A stretch of DNA of 53,347 nucleotides from Bradyrhizobium sp. NAS96.2 (GTDB lineage: Bacteria; Pseudomonadota; Alphaproteobacteria; Rhizobiales; Xanthobacteraceae): positions 1-53,347 of the forward strand of contig NZ_LGHK01000014.1 in NCBI RefSeq assembly GCF_001908235.1, read 5' to 3'. Each line of letters begins with the position of its first letter. The first letter of the stretch is position 1. The notes beneath the pieces were generated by a model that saw only the letters and a program-made list of their open reading frames with translations, did not search any database and was not told where the DNA came from. This document shows, piece after piece, positions 8,266-17,152 of this stretch. The position numbers and the translations under genes are program-made.

Positions 8266-9273
8266 ATGACGAGTTCGAAGCTTAGAAGGACGGCTGCTGG
8301 CATCATCTTGGTCGTCGCGATTTGCGGCGGCATAGCGGCAACGGTCGAGAAGACGCGCCGATACATCAATCAGCGAATTGATCGCATGTTGGCCGAACGG
8401 ACCCCGCCGAAGCCGGAAATTCCGCCTCCGCCTCCGCCGCCGCCGCCCGCTCCAGTGCAATCGTCTTTCGACAAGAAGGCGCAGATCGAGCTTCAGCAAC
8501 TGTCGGCGCGCGTCGCGACGCTGGAGTCGTTGCTGGCCGGCGCCGGAGGCACGCTCGTCGACCATGCCCCGGTTGCGAGTGATTATCGCGGGCAAGGCGC
8601 GCCGGCTTTTGCGATGCTTGATGCCGTGGGGCCCTATCGCAAGAACGGGCTTTTCGAGATTTACGGCGGTAATTTCCGCGAAAGACGCTCCGGCCCGATC
8701 AGTGTGACCGAAGCGGATTTCGAGATCACGCATGGACAGGCATGGCTGATCTGGTCCCCCGACTTCACGCCGGGGAAGGACGCGACCCATCTCCAGATCA
8801 AGTTCGCGGCGCCTCCGACGACGGGCAAGCTGACGGTCGGATTTGTTCTCGATGACGGACAGTCCCTGGCCTGGGTGCTGGACCTGGCTGCCAAGAGCGC
8901 GGAGCCGGCAGGTCTGCTTCCGCCGATCCTCCCCGAGGACATCGTCACGCGCGCCAACAACGCGCAGGTGGTCGGAGGTATCAAGCTGGCCGGTAATCAG
9001 GTAACCGTCCCGCTGCCTCCCAGCCTCGTCCTCAACCTGAGAAGCGGCCGGACCAAGGCGATTTCGCAATGGTTCGTGAAGGTCGATGATGCGGCCGGAA
9101 CGACGATGCGCTTCCAGACGCTTGCTCTGGTTCGGCCGGCACCCCCGGCGACCAGCACTGGCGTCGCGTTGGCGGGCAAGGTTGTGGGGGGCGACATCGC
9201 CCCGAACACGTCGATCGAATTGCTGGAGGAATCGGGCGCCACAAAAAAAAAGTGTGCTCGCGACGGATGGTAG
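8266..9273 (+). CDS. N-terminal part of a membrane-anchored SGNH-like protein (frame broken at an A9 run)
   Basis: 335 residues as read. The order is an N-terminal transmembrane helix (about 8-25), a Pro-rich linker with ten consecutive prolines-or-nearly-so (about 50-62), a short coiled coil (Q-L-S-A-R-V-A-T-L-E-S-L-L), then a beta-rich domain and the start of a carboxypeptidase-regulatory-like beta sandwich. That sandwich is interrupted at 9243-9251 by nine A residues, after which this frame ends at a TAG. The other half of the same sandwich continues in the next frame (see the following entry). One A fewer would give a single 726-residue protein ending at 10447. Confidence 0.75.
   Translation: MTSSKLRRTAAGIILVVAICGGIAATVEKTRRYINQRIDRMLAERTPPKPEIPPPPPPPPPAPVQSSFDKKAQIELQQLSARVATLESLLAGAGGTLVDHAPVASDYRGQGAPAFAMLDAVGPYRKNGLFEIYGGNFRERRSGPISVTEADFEITHGQAWLIWSPDFTPGKDATHLQIKFAAPPTTGKLTVGFVLDDGQSLAWVLDLAAKSAEPAGLLPPILPEDIVTRANNAQVVGGIKLAGNQVTVPLPPSLVLNLRSGRTKAISQWFVKVDDAAGTTMRFQTLALVRPAPPATSTGVALAGKVVGGDIAPNTSIELLEESGATKKKCARDGW
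9243..9251 (+). other. A9 homopolymer at a frameshift inside the SGNH-like gene
   Basis: Nine consecutive A residues separate two halves of one domain that lie in different frames. With eight A residues the reading is Thr-Lys-Lys-Ser-Val-Leu-Ala-Thr-Asp-Gly and the fold continues smoothly. It may be a sequencing error, a fixed or phase-variable mutation, or a site of polymerase slippage that makes some full-length product. Confidence 0.7.
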
Positions 9274-10447
9274 CTTCGCCTTCACTGCAGTCGATCCGAC
9301 GAAGCCGGTATCCCTCCGCCTGCGGCGCGAAGAGTTCGAGCATTCGGCAACACTCGGCCGATGGTTCGTTCCGTCATACGATCGCGACGACATCGTCATC
9401 GACATGCGTCCGATCTATGTCAACAAGGACGGTCATGCTCCCGATTCAGCCCGCGCAAAATTCAATGGTGCCCGCAAGCCGTCTCCCTACGCGGCGTTTT
9501 ACGAACCGCACAGCCGCCAATACTGGCCAGGCGCCGGCACCGTCCAGGAGTACGACTCGACCACGTTCGTGAACAATCAGGGTTACGTTGATCGGGACCG
9601 CTTTTTCGACAATCCCGACAACTGCGTCCGTCTTGCCAGCACGGGTGGCAGCGACATGGTCGCGCTGCAGGTTCGTCCCTTCGAAAAGGTCAATATCCTT
9701 CTCGAGGAAAGTCTCGGCGTCGCCCTGCATCGATGTGTCGAGGTGATCTCCGCTGCGACCGACAATGGCGACATCGGTACGAACTATCCGAGAATTCGAG
9801 ACTATACCTCGAAGTTCGGCGTTCAGGCCACTTTGGTATCGATGCTTGCGGGACTGGTCTCCCAGGTCAGTCCGACGATGCTGCACGACGGATTGGGATT
9901 CGATCCGGAGAACAGTGCCCTTCCGAATTTCCTCCACGATGCGAGCGGTGCCTTGACCTTCAGGACGGCTTCGCCTGTGTTTTCCGTCTTCACCGTCAAG
10001 CCGACGTTCCCGGAATACGTCGAGGGAATCCCGTTCGGCGAGACGCTGAGGGTGCCTTTCGATGTCATGCCGCAACCCGGCAAGGAAGCATTCCAGTACT
10101 GGACCGAGATCGTCTCCTATATCGAGAAGCATCATCCTGGTCAGAATTTCATATTCCATACCGGAGTAGACCAGGCGCAGTGCCGGAAGAATTGTGAAGC
10201 CACGCTGACCTTGGCCGACGGCACAAAAGTTGCCGCGGGCGCAAAGGGATTCGTCAGGAACATGACCGAGTACTGCGCCAAGAATGGGTACACCTGCGTG
10301 AACCCTAACTTCTCCGAGAGATATGGCGAAGTGCCGAGACTGCTGACGTTTCAATTCGACGGACATTACTCGAAACTTGGACATCAATGGCTCGCGCAGG
10401 AGCTGACGGCGCCATTGGCCAAGATCCTGTCCGATACGTCGAGATGA
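9254..10447 (+). CDS. C-terminal part of the same SGNH-like protein (second frame after the A9 run)
   Basis: About 397 residues from the frame junction; the GTG at 9254 is the first possible start but has no ribosome site, so this is best read as the continuation of the preceding part. It completes the regulatory-like beta sandwich and then carries an SGNH-type domain: a block resembling the nucleophile turn (A-S-T-G-G-S-D-M-V near the start of the domain) and a C-terminal F-D-G-H-Y-S-K-L-G-H matching the Asp-x-x-His-type end of these enzymes. Four cysteines may form disulfides in the periplasm. Similar domains decorate or trim exported polysaccharides. The end overlaps the next start (ATGA). 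Confidence 0.75.
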   Translation: MLATDGSFAFTAVDPTKPVSLRLRREEFEHSATLGRWFVPSYDRDDIVIDMRPIYVNKDGHAPDSARAKFNGARKPSPYAAFYEPHSRQYWPGAGTVQEYDSTTFVNNQGYVDRDRFFDNPDNCVRLASTGGSDMVALQVRPFEKVNILLEESLGVALHRCVEVISAATDNGDIGTNYPRIRDYTSKFGVQATLVSMLAGLVSQVSPTMLHDGLGFDPENSALPNFLHDASGALTFRTASPVFSVFTVKPTFPEYVEGIPFGETLRVPFDVMPQPGKEAFQYWTEIVSYIEKHHPGQNFIFHTGVDQAQCRKNCEATLTLADGTKVAAGAKGFVRNMTEYCAKNGYTCVNPNFSERYGEVPRLLTFQFDGHYSKLGHQWLAQELTAPLAKILSDTSR

Positions 10448-13155
10448 AAAAGGCCGGCGCCTATCTCCTTGCTCTGCGCGTGATTGTCGCGCTCGGATGC
10501 TGTGCGCTTGGCTCGGCATCAGCCCTTGCTGAGGCGGGGAAACCGGATGCGGCGGTTCGCGTGTTGCCGTACCCGTTTTCGCATATTGTCAGCTTTGCCT
10601 CAGACACCGACGCGCTTCGTCCCTGGCATGGCGCTGCCGTTCATCGGTTCTTCAACGAAGAACTCGGCCTGACGATATCGGATTCACTCTGGCCGCAAGG
10701 CAGTGAGGGAATCTCGGCGTTTTTTGTTGGCCCGGGACAGTTGAATCGATCCCCTTCGGGCATCGGCTCTGAACCCACTTTTGCCCTGCTGCTGCGAGAG
10801 TGGCATCGCGGAAACATCGATCACTTTCACGGCTGGCAAGAGGACTCACTATTACCTTTTAGAACGGAGATCCAGCCGCCGCTTCCTCTGTCCGCGGCAC
10901 GATCGAGTCTGAGTATGTCTTCTGTCGGTCTGCCTCCTCAGCCAAGCCGCAACGTGAGATTCTACTTCTCCGCGGCTCCGCCTACCGACCTTTCGATCAT
11001 GTTGCACGATAGCAACGGTGGATCGAGCATTTTTGATCCGGGAGACATCGCTCGCGGGCAAGACATTCAGCTTGAAGTCGGATCGCTCGGCTGGATCGTC
11101 GAGGTGATCGTCCCGCTGCAGTCCAACAGCGTGACGCGGCCGGTCGATCCGATGTCAATCGACCGGATTGAGTTTATCGCGCCTTCCTGTGCGACTGGCT
11201 GTTCGGCTTCCCTCACCAGAGTGGAGCGTGATCACTTCAGCCGGCACACGGTTCTGTCTGAAATCCCCTGGCTGGAAGCATGGAACGTTCGCCCCGCCAT
11301 CCTGACGTCCCACGGCGGCAACACGCTTATTCAGGACTTCGGCGTTCCGGGGCATGTCATGAAGTTTGCTGCATACGACAACCCCGCCCTTGTCGATACG
11401 CATGAGGCGCTTGCTGACCAGAAGCAGAGCCATGCCTACCACTCCGACCTTTTGAGAAAGCTTGGAGTGCTCGCGGTCTGGTCCTATTTTCCTGCGGACG
11501 CCAAGGACTTATTCACTCCTGTTGACGGACCTGAAGTTCAGCACGGCCTGTTGCCGCTCTCATCGACCTACCAGCAGCTCTACGATCTGCCTCGCGCATC
11601 GCCGCCGTCATTGGACACCAGTAGCGAAGACAAGTTTGATGCGTCGGCGCGCGTTTCGCTCGCAGATATTCCCGAGGCGGAAAGGAAAGAACTCTATTGC
11701 GGGTCCAGCTGCACCGTGTCCCAGGGCAACGCGCTTGCAATGCTGATCGCCTCTCACCTCCAGTCGATCAACCGCGGCAAGAAGGTGAAGGGCCTGATCT
11801 ACACCCATTTCGGCTCCGAAGAAGGAACCGCGGTTTTTCGGGCCTCGCCGGAGGAGCCGGTGACGCCGGCCGTTCGGAAATGGATGCGACGGTTTGCAAA
11901 CTACGTCTACGACTTCGACGGCTCGATCGGCGTCGGCCGACGCATCTGGTCACCGCCGGCGAACACGTGGGTTCGATACCAGGTGATGCATTCCAACATC
12001 GCCTCTCACCTTGCAATCGACAAATCCTCGATCTCGATCACGCCGTGGACCGAACCCGTCACGCAAACGACCTGGCCCGATATGCGCGCCGGGACGCGAG
12101 ACCTTCACGGACTCACTGTGTACGTTCCGGATTCCGAACATGCCTCGGTGAGGATCGGCGGGAAGGAGACGCAATCATTTACCCGCAACCCGCCGGATGA
12201 AACCGGCAGGACGTCGATCACATTGGTCGACGATCACGCGCCGACCCCGATCATCGGCCGGGTTTCCCTGAACGACCGCGCCAGCATCGAAGCCATATCG
12301 GGACAATTCACCGACGCCTCGGCGGCCAGTCCCTATGTCAGCCTTGCAACCGAGCAATCCGGCGACGCGAGCGCCGTTATCAAGCCTTGGCGGCTCGACC
12401 TGTGGAACACGAGCCACCTGCAGCTCGCTGTTCGCAAGCGCTGTTCAGGCAAGAATGGTGAGAGCTGCCTCGGATCCCGTTTCAAGATCGAATTGCTGAT
12501 GGAGGATGGCGGCACGGTTTCCATTCGGGAGGATCAGCCCGCGGATGGACATCTGTCGTCCAGCGCGTGGTCTATCCCGCGGCTGAAGAAGCTCGACGAG
12601 TGGGTATCGCATACGCTCGATGTGGCGCAGTTGGCCTGGCCTAAATTCATCGACGAGCGCGACGACTGGCGTCGTCCTCCTCTCCCTGTCGGGAGGGTCA
12701 AGGAGGTGCGGCTGTCGCTGACGAACGCGCCTCCGGGCACGACGCTCGATGTACAGAATTTCAGGGCCTTGCGGCCCTCCGGGAACGGTCAGGCCGCTGA
12801 TGGCACCAAGCTGATCGCGGGCCGCGTCACCCTGGACGGCTCGATGCCGGCGCCGGGCGTGCAAGTTCGAGCGGCGACGGGACCCGGACACATCGTCTCC
12901 ACCGCGACCGATCAAGATGGGTATTACTTCTTCCCCGGACAGCCGAGTGGGCAGATTGTGAGCATCCGCGCTCAGTTGGGTTCACGGCAGTTTTTTCCGA
13001 GGCAGGGGCGTCGCATCGAGATCGGCAAGGACGAGGCTGAGCTCGACATCGAACTCGGGCAGAGCCTGCAGTTGGCGCGGTCTGCATCCGGCGCCATCGG
13101 CCTTACCGAGCAGGCGTGCGAAGCGGCGCCGGGCCTTGTGGCACAAGAGCGGTAG
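10444..13155 (+). CDS. Large secreted multidomain protein, possibly polysaccharide-active
   Basis: 903 residues from the ATG at 10444, which overlaps the previous stop (ATGA); an upstream in-frame start lacks the clear signal peptide that begins here (MKKAGAYLLALRVIVALGC...). The N-terminal ~500 residues resemble a divergent barrel of the polysaccharide deacetylase/glycoside hydrolase type (S-F-A-S-D-T-D, L-T-S-H-G-G-N, Y-T-H-F-G-S-E-E-G), a weak assignment. A beta-rich middle follows, and the last ~110 residues form a carboxypeptidase-regulatory-like sandwich (A-G-R-V-T-L-D-G...D-Q-D-G-Y-Y-F-F-P-G). The same kind of sandwich occurs in the upstream neighbour, so the two proteins probably work together outside the cytoplasmic membrane. 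Confidence 0.72.
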   Translation: MKKAGAYLLALRVIVALGCCALGSASALAEAGKPDAAVRVLPYPFSHIVSFASDTDALRPWHGAAVHRFFNEELGLTISDSLWPQGSEGISAFFVGPGQLNRSPSGIGSEPTFALLLREWHRGNIDHFHGWQEDSLLPFRTEIQPPLPLSAARSSLSMSSVGLPPQPSRNVRFYFSAAPPTDLSIMLHDSNGGSSIFDPGDIARGQDIQLEVGSLGWIVEVIVPLQSNSVTRPVDPMSIDRIEFIAPSCATGCSASLTRVERDHFSRHTVLSEIPWLEAWNVRPAILTSHGGNTLIQDFGVPGHVMKFAAYDNPALVDTHEALADQKQSHAYHSDLLRKLGVLAVWSYFPADAKDLFTPVDGPEVQHGLLPLSSTYQQLYDLPRASPPSLDTSSEDKFDASARVSLADIPEAERKELYCGSSCTVSQGNALAMLIASHLQSINRGKKVKGLIYTHFGSEEGTAVFRASPEEPVTPAVRKWMRRFANYVYDFDGSIGVGRRIWSPPANTWVRYQVMHSNIASHLAIDKSSISITPWTEPVTQTTWPDMRAGTRDLHGLTVYVPDSEHASVRIGGKETQSFTRNPPDETGRTSITLVDDHAPTPIIGRVSLNDRASIEAISGQFTDASAASPYVSLATEQSGDASAVIKPWRLDLWNTSHLQLAVRKRCSGKNGESCLGSRFKIELLMEDGGTVSIREDQPADGHLSSSAWSIPRLKKLDEWVSHTLDVAQLAWPKFIDERDDWRRPPLPVGRVKEVRLSLTNAPPGTTLDVQNFRALRPSGNGQAADGTKLIAGRVTLDGSMPAPGVQVRAATGPGHIVSTATDQDGYYFFPGQPSGQIVSIRAQLGSRQFFPRQGRRIEIGKDEAELDIELGQSLQLARSASGAIGLTEQACEAAPGLVAQER

Positions 13156-13185
13156 CGGCCAATAGCGGTTCGGTGGTTGCGAGAT

Positions 13186-13240
13186 CGCCCGCCGTCCAAT
13201 GAACGACCCGCCGCGCGGCCGTGCCGTGTGACGGCGGGCG
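13186..13240. repeat. 11-bp perfect inverted repeat after the secreted-protein genes
   Basis: Arms CGCCCGCCGTC at 13186-13196 and its complement at 13230-13240 enclose a 33-base loop, 31 bp past the stop of the 903-residue protein. There is no T tract. It could be a transcription end or an mRNA-stabilising hairpin. Confidence 0.4.
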
Positions 13241-13301
13241 CCTGCTCGCGCCGGCGCAACGCGAACACCGGCAATTGCTGGATATCGGTCCTGACCTCCG
13301 C

Positions 13302-13316
13302 TTAACGCTTGCTTAG
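13302..13316 (+). promoter_or_regulatory. Near-consensus CtrA-type site upstream of the fused membrane protein
   Basis: TTAA, seven bases, TTAG: one mismatch from the TTAA-N7-TTAA(C) box of the alphaproteobacterial cell-cycle regulator CtrA, 46 bp before the start at 13362. This is sequence match only. Confidence 0.3.
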
Positions 13317-13361
13317 GCGCGGCGAAGCTACCCTGCAAGGCGGGATTGCGGGAACCAGCGG

Positions 13362-15650
13362 ATGTCAGTCGTCGAGAACGCGCCAGATCAAACGCTGCCC
13401 GCGCCGGCGCGTTCTGTCGATGATACGCGCCTGCTGCCGTTCCTCAGCGTGGCGACGCTACTCGTGTCCGCGCTGCTGCTGTTCCTGATTCAGCCGATGT
13501 TCGCAAAGATGGTGCTGCCGAGGCTCGGCGGCGCGCCCTCGGTCTGGTCGGTGGCGATGGTGTTCTTCCAGGCCGTGCTGCTGGCCGGCTATGCCTATGC
13601 ACATCTGCTCGGCCGGTTGTTCGGGCCGCAGCGCGGCGGGCTGGTCCATCTACTCCTGCTCGCCGTCACGGCGATGACCTTGCCGATCGCGATCGCGCCG
13701 AATTGGGGGGCGCCGCCGGCCGATGGAACGGCGCTCTGGCTGTTCGGGCTGTTCACTGCGTCGATCGGCCTGCCGTTCTTCGCGCTGTCGGCCAGCGCCC
13801 CCTTGCTGCAGAGCTGGTTCGCCGCGAGCGGCCATCGCGAGGCCAGCAATCCCTACGTGCTCTATGCCGCGTCGAACCTCGGCTCGTTCGCGGCGCTGTT
13901 TGCCTATCCCGCGGTCGTCGAACCGCTGCTGACGCTGAAGATGCAGGCGAGCGTCTGGTCGGTCGGCTTCGCGGTCCTCGCGCTTCTCGTCACGGCGGTC
14001 GCCTTCGTGCTCGGACGAGGCAATGGCGTAGCGGGCGCGGCGCCGACGCCGCAGACATCGATTGCCAGCGCGACCGACCGGCTGCGCTGGATCGCGCTTG
14101 CGGCCGTTCCATCCGGGCTGGTCATCGCGGTGACCGCGCATCTGACGACCGACGTCGCGGCAACGCCGTTTCTGTGGGTCGTTCCGCTGGCGCTTTATCT
14201 GTTCACCTTCGTGGTCGTGTTCCGCGATCGGCCGTGGATCAGCCACGCGACCGTGGTGCGACTCGTTCCGTTCGCCGTGGCTCCGCTTGCGATCAGTCTC
14301 GTGGGCGCCAAGGTGTTCTGGCTCACGACGATCGTGCTCCACCTCGTGGTGTTCACGCTGCTGACGCTGCTCTGCCACGGCGAGCTCTATGCCCGGCGCC
14401 CGCACCCGGAGCGGCTGACGGAGTTCTTCCTGTGCACCTCGTTCGGCGGCGTGCTGGGCGGCGCCTTCGCGGGACTGCTGGCGCCGCAGATTTTTTCCGG
14501 CAACTACGAATATCCGATCCTGATCGCGCTCGCGTTGCTGGCGCTGCCCGGCATGTTTGCAGGCGGCGCGCGCCAGGCGCTGGTGAAGGCATCGCCATGG
14601 CTGGCGGCGGCGATTGCGCTTGCCATGGTCTGGTACGTGACCCAGTTGCGGCTGCCGGCCGCCTTCGAGCTGCCCTTCAGCGCCCTCTTGGTCGTGCTGA
14701 CGGCCTGCATGCTCGTTCTGCGGCAGCGGCCGGTGACCTTCGCCGGGCTGGCGGTCACGGGCCTGCTGCTGACGACGTTGTGGCGTCCCGGCATGGCCCC
14801 GATCGAGACCGCGCGCAGCTTCTTCGGTGTCCATACGGTGGTCGATCTTGCGGACGGCAGCGCGCGGCTGCTGTTCCACGGCAACACGATGCATGGCGCC
14901 GAGCGGTTGCGTAACGAGGATGGCACGCCGGTCGCGGGAGCGCCCGAGCCCCAGAGCTATTATTATCCGGGCAGCCCGCTCGCCGAAGGAATCGCGGCGG
15001 CACGCGGCGCCAAAGATCGCTTCAAGGATCGCTTCAAGGACGGCTTCGAGCGGGTCGCGGTCGTCGGCCTCGGGACCGGCTCGCTCGCCTGTTATCTTCG
15101 CGGCAGAGAGAGCTGGACCTTCTTCGAGATCGATCCCGAGGTGATCCGGATCGCGAGCAATCCCGCATTCTTCACGTTTCTCTCGCGCTGCGCGCCGAAG
15201 GCCGGGCTCGTGCTCGGCGATGCGCGCCTGACGTTGCAGGCCTCGCCCGATCGCTACGACCTGATCGTGCTGGACGCCTTCTCATCCGATGGCATTCCCG
15301 TCCATTTGCTGACGCGTGAAGCGATTGCCGGCTATCTGTCGAAGCTGACGCCGCACGGCAGCATTCTCGTGCACATTTCCAACCGTCATCTCGATCTGGC
15401 GCCGATCCTGGCCAATGTCGCGCGCTCCGAGGGATTGATCGCGCTGTTCAAGGAAGGGCATCCCGCCGGCGACGTCATGACCACGCTCAGGACGGCGTCC
15501 CGGGTGGTCATGCTGGTACGCACGCCCGAGGATGCCGGCGAGGCGGCACGGCATTGGACCGCCATGCCGCCGGATCCGGCCAGCGCACTCTGGACGGACG
15601 ACTACTCGAACCTCCTTGGCCCCATGCTGCGGGCGAAGTTCGGCACCTGA
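13362..15650 (+). CDS. Fused MFS-like membrane protein / spermidine synthase-like domain
   Basis: 762 residues. The first ~480 residues hold about 12 transmembrane segments in an MFS-like arrangement (L-L-F-L-I-Q-P-M-F-A-K-M-V-L-P-R-L-G-G-A-P is the family hallmark). The last ~230 residues form a spermidine-synthase-like Rossmann domain with the V-A-V-V-G-L-G-T-G-S-L nucleotide motif, an acidic strand end (F-F-E-I-D-P) and a D-A-F-S-S-D-G loop. Fusions of this design are widespread, but their reaction is not established and polyamine synthesis should not be assumed. The gene stands alone, with 206 bp before and 177 bp after. Confidence 0.88.
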   Translation: MSVVENAPDQTLPAPARSVDDTRLLPFLSVATLLVSALLLFLIQPMFAKMVLPRLGGAPSVWSVAMVFFQAVLLAGYAYAHLLGRLFGPQRGGLVHLLLLAVTAMTLPIAIAPNWGAPPADGTALWLFGLFTASIGLPFFALSASAPLLQSWFAASGHREASNPYVLYAASNLGSFAALFAYPAVVEPLLTLKMQASVWSVGFAVLALLVTAVAFVLGRGNGVAGAAPTPQTSIASATDRLRWIALAAVPSGLVIAVTAHLTTDVAATPFLWVVPLALYLFTFVVVFRDRPWISHATVVRLVPFAVAPLAISLVGAKVFWLTTIVLHLVVFTLLTLLCHGELYARRPHPERLTEFFLCTSFGGVLGGAFAGLLAPQIFSGNYEYPILIALALLALPGMFAGGARQALVKASPWLAAAIALAMVWYVTQLRLPAAFELPFSALLVVLTACMLVLRQRPVTFAGLAVTGLLLTTLWRPGMAPIETARSFFGVHTVVDLADGSARLLFHGNTMHGAERLRNEDGTPVAGAPEPQSYYYPGSPLAEGIAAARGAKDRFKDRFKDGFERVAVVGLGTGSLACYLRGRESWTFFEIDPEVIRIASNPAFFTFLSRCAPKAGLVLGDARLTLQASPDRYDLIVLDAFSSDGIPVHLLTREAIAGYLSKLTPHGSILVHISNRHLDLAPILANVARSEGLIALFKEGHPAGDVMTTLRTASRVVMLVRTPEDAGEAARHWTAMPPDPASALWTDDYSNLLGPMLRAKFGT

Positions 15651-15716
15651 GCGCGCATGGACGACGCGCGCGGCCGTCTTCCACGGTCATTCGCCGCTGC
15701 GGCACGCCCGGATTGG

Positions 15717-15731
15717 CTAAGGGAGTGTTAA
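15717..15731 (+). promoter_or_regulatory. Possible CtrA-like site ahead of the Tad-type genes
   Basis: CTAA, seven bases, TTAA, about 97 bp before the first Tad-type gene. It departs from the CtrA consensus at one base of the first half and in the base following the second half. CtrA controls pilin genes in Caulobacter, which makes the match worth recording, but it is weak. Confidence 0.25.
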
Positions 15732-15827
15732 GCGCCAGGTCCGATTTTCGTCGATCGCGCAGAGCTGACATTAAATTGTCATGCGGTAGGAATCGGAGGA
15801 ACTTGCCACGAGCGGCGTGAGGACAAC

Positions 15828-17138
15828 ATGACGGCCTTCATCCCTTGGAAGGCGGAAGTTGGAATATCCTCGCAAATGAGGTCGGCACCGGATGAGTGCC
15901 GGGTTCGCCAGGACGGTCTCCTGAAGCGCTTTGCGCGCGACCGGTCCGGCAGCTACGCGATCATCATCGCCTTGCTGATGCCAGTCCTGGTCGGGACCGC
16001 GGGACTCGGTACCGAGGTCGCGTGGTGGTTCTACAAGCACAAGAACATGATGAGTGCGGCCGACTCGGCCGCTGTCAGTGCAGCCACCGCCGGCACCAAT
16101 CTCGTGACCGAGGCCAACGCCGTCACGACGTTCTACGGCTATGCCAACGGGATCGGCAACGTCACCGTCACGGTGAACCAGCCTCCGTCCACGGGAAGCT
16201 TCGCCTCCAGCCCGCAGGCGGTCGAAGTCATCATCAGCCAGCCGCAAGCGCGGCTGTTGTCAGCGTTGTTCGGCTCCGGGGCGGTGCCGGTCACGGCCCG
16301 CGCCGTCGCACTCGGCAATGTCGGAACGGGCTGCGTGCTGGCGCTCGACCCGACCGCCAATCCCGCCGTGACCGTGAAAGGCAACACCCAGCTCAACCTG
16401 ATCAATTGCAATCTCTATGACGACTCCAACGGCAGCTCGGCGCTCAATGTCAGCGGAACGGCGACGATATCTGCGGCCATGGTTGGCGTGGTGGGTGGGG
16501 TTTCCGGCACCAGCAGCATCACGGCGACCAATGGCATTCGGACCGGCATCAGGGCGATCGGCGATCCCTATGCCAACGTCACGCCCACGATGCCGACATG
16601 GTGCGACTACTCGAACAAGTTCAACGTGAAGGGGACGACGACCCTCAGTCCGGGCAGCTATTGCGGCGACATCTCGGTCGCCGCCGGTGCGACGCTGACG
16701 TTCAATCCCGGGATTTACTATTTCAACGGCGCGAACCTGTCGGTGGCCGGCAACGCCACGATCACGGGAACGGGCGTCACCCTGGTGTTTACCGGGTCGA
16801 GCGGCAACTGGGGCACGGCGACGATCGGCAGCAACGCCAATGTCAGCCTCACCGCGCCGACCAGCGGAACGACCGCGGGAATCGCGATCTACGGCGACCG
16901 CAGGATGCCGGTCGGCAGCAGCTTCAACCTGACGGGCGGCGGCACGCAAAATCTGCAGGGGGCGGTCTACCTGCCGAAGGCGGCGCTGAGCTTCAGTGGC
17001 GGCAACGGCACCAGCACGACATGTACGCAAATCATTGCAGATACGATCTCGATCGTCGGAAATTCCAATGTTCAGGTCAATTGCGCTGCCATGGGCGGCA
17101 ATGCCATCGGTACGGCGACAGCGCAGCTTGTCGAGTAA
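15828..17138 (+). CDS. TadG-like protein with a long beta-rich passenger region
   Basis: 436 residues; GTGAGGA lies just before the ATG. After a ~38-residue cytosolic leader (R-F-A-R-D-R-S-G-S-Y-A) there is one hydrophobic segment (I-I-I-A-L-L-M-P-V-L-V-G-T-A-G-L-G) and the TadG signature W-Y-K-x-K-x-x-x-x-A-A-D-S-A-A. The remaining ~330 residues are rich in Gly, Thr, Asn and Ser and look like a beta-solenoid or adhesin-like region with several cysteines. TadG-family proteins belong to Flp/Tad pilus systems as minor pilin-like components. It leads a three-gene set, but no tad ATPase or secretin gene is present here. Confidence 0.85.
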   Translation: MTAFIPWKAEVGISSQMRSAPDECRVRQDGLLKRFARDRSGSYAIIIALLMPVLVGTAGLGTEVAWWFYKHKNMMSAADSAAVSAATAGTNLVTEANAVTTFYGYANGIGNVTVTVNQPPSTGSFASSPQAVEVIISQPQARLLSALFGSGAVPVTARAVALGNVGTGCVLALDPTANPAVTVKGNTQLNLINCNLYDDSNGSSALNVSGTATISAAMVGVVGGVSGTSSITATNGIRTGIRAIGDPYANVTPTMPTWCDYSNKFNVKGTTTLSPGSYCGDISVAAGATLTFNPGIYYFNGANLSVAGNATITGTGVTLVFTGSSGNWGTATIGSNANVSLTAPTSGTTAGIAIYGDRRMPVGSSFNLTGGGTQNLQGAVYLPKAALSFSGGNGTSTTCTQIIADTISIVGNSNVQVNCAAMGGNAIGTATAQLVE

Positions 17139-17152
17139 GCCGGAGTGACGAG

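Noticed and set aside
13650..14894. Long open frame on the minus strand over the fused membrane protein gene
   Set aside because: The translation is dominated by Arg, Gln and Glu with no hydrophobic core, while the plus strand encodes a clear membrane protein.
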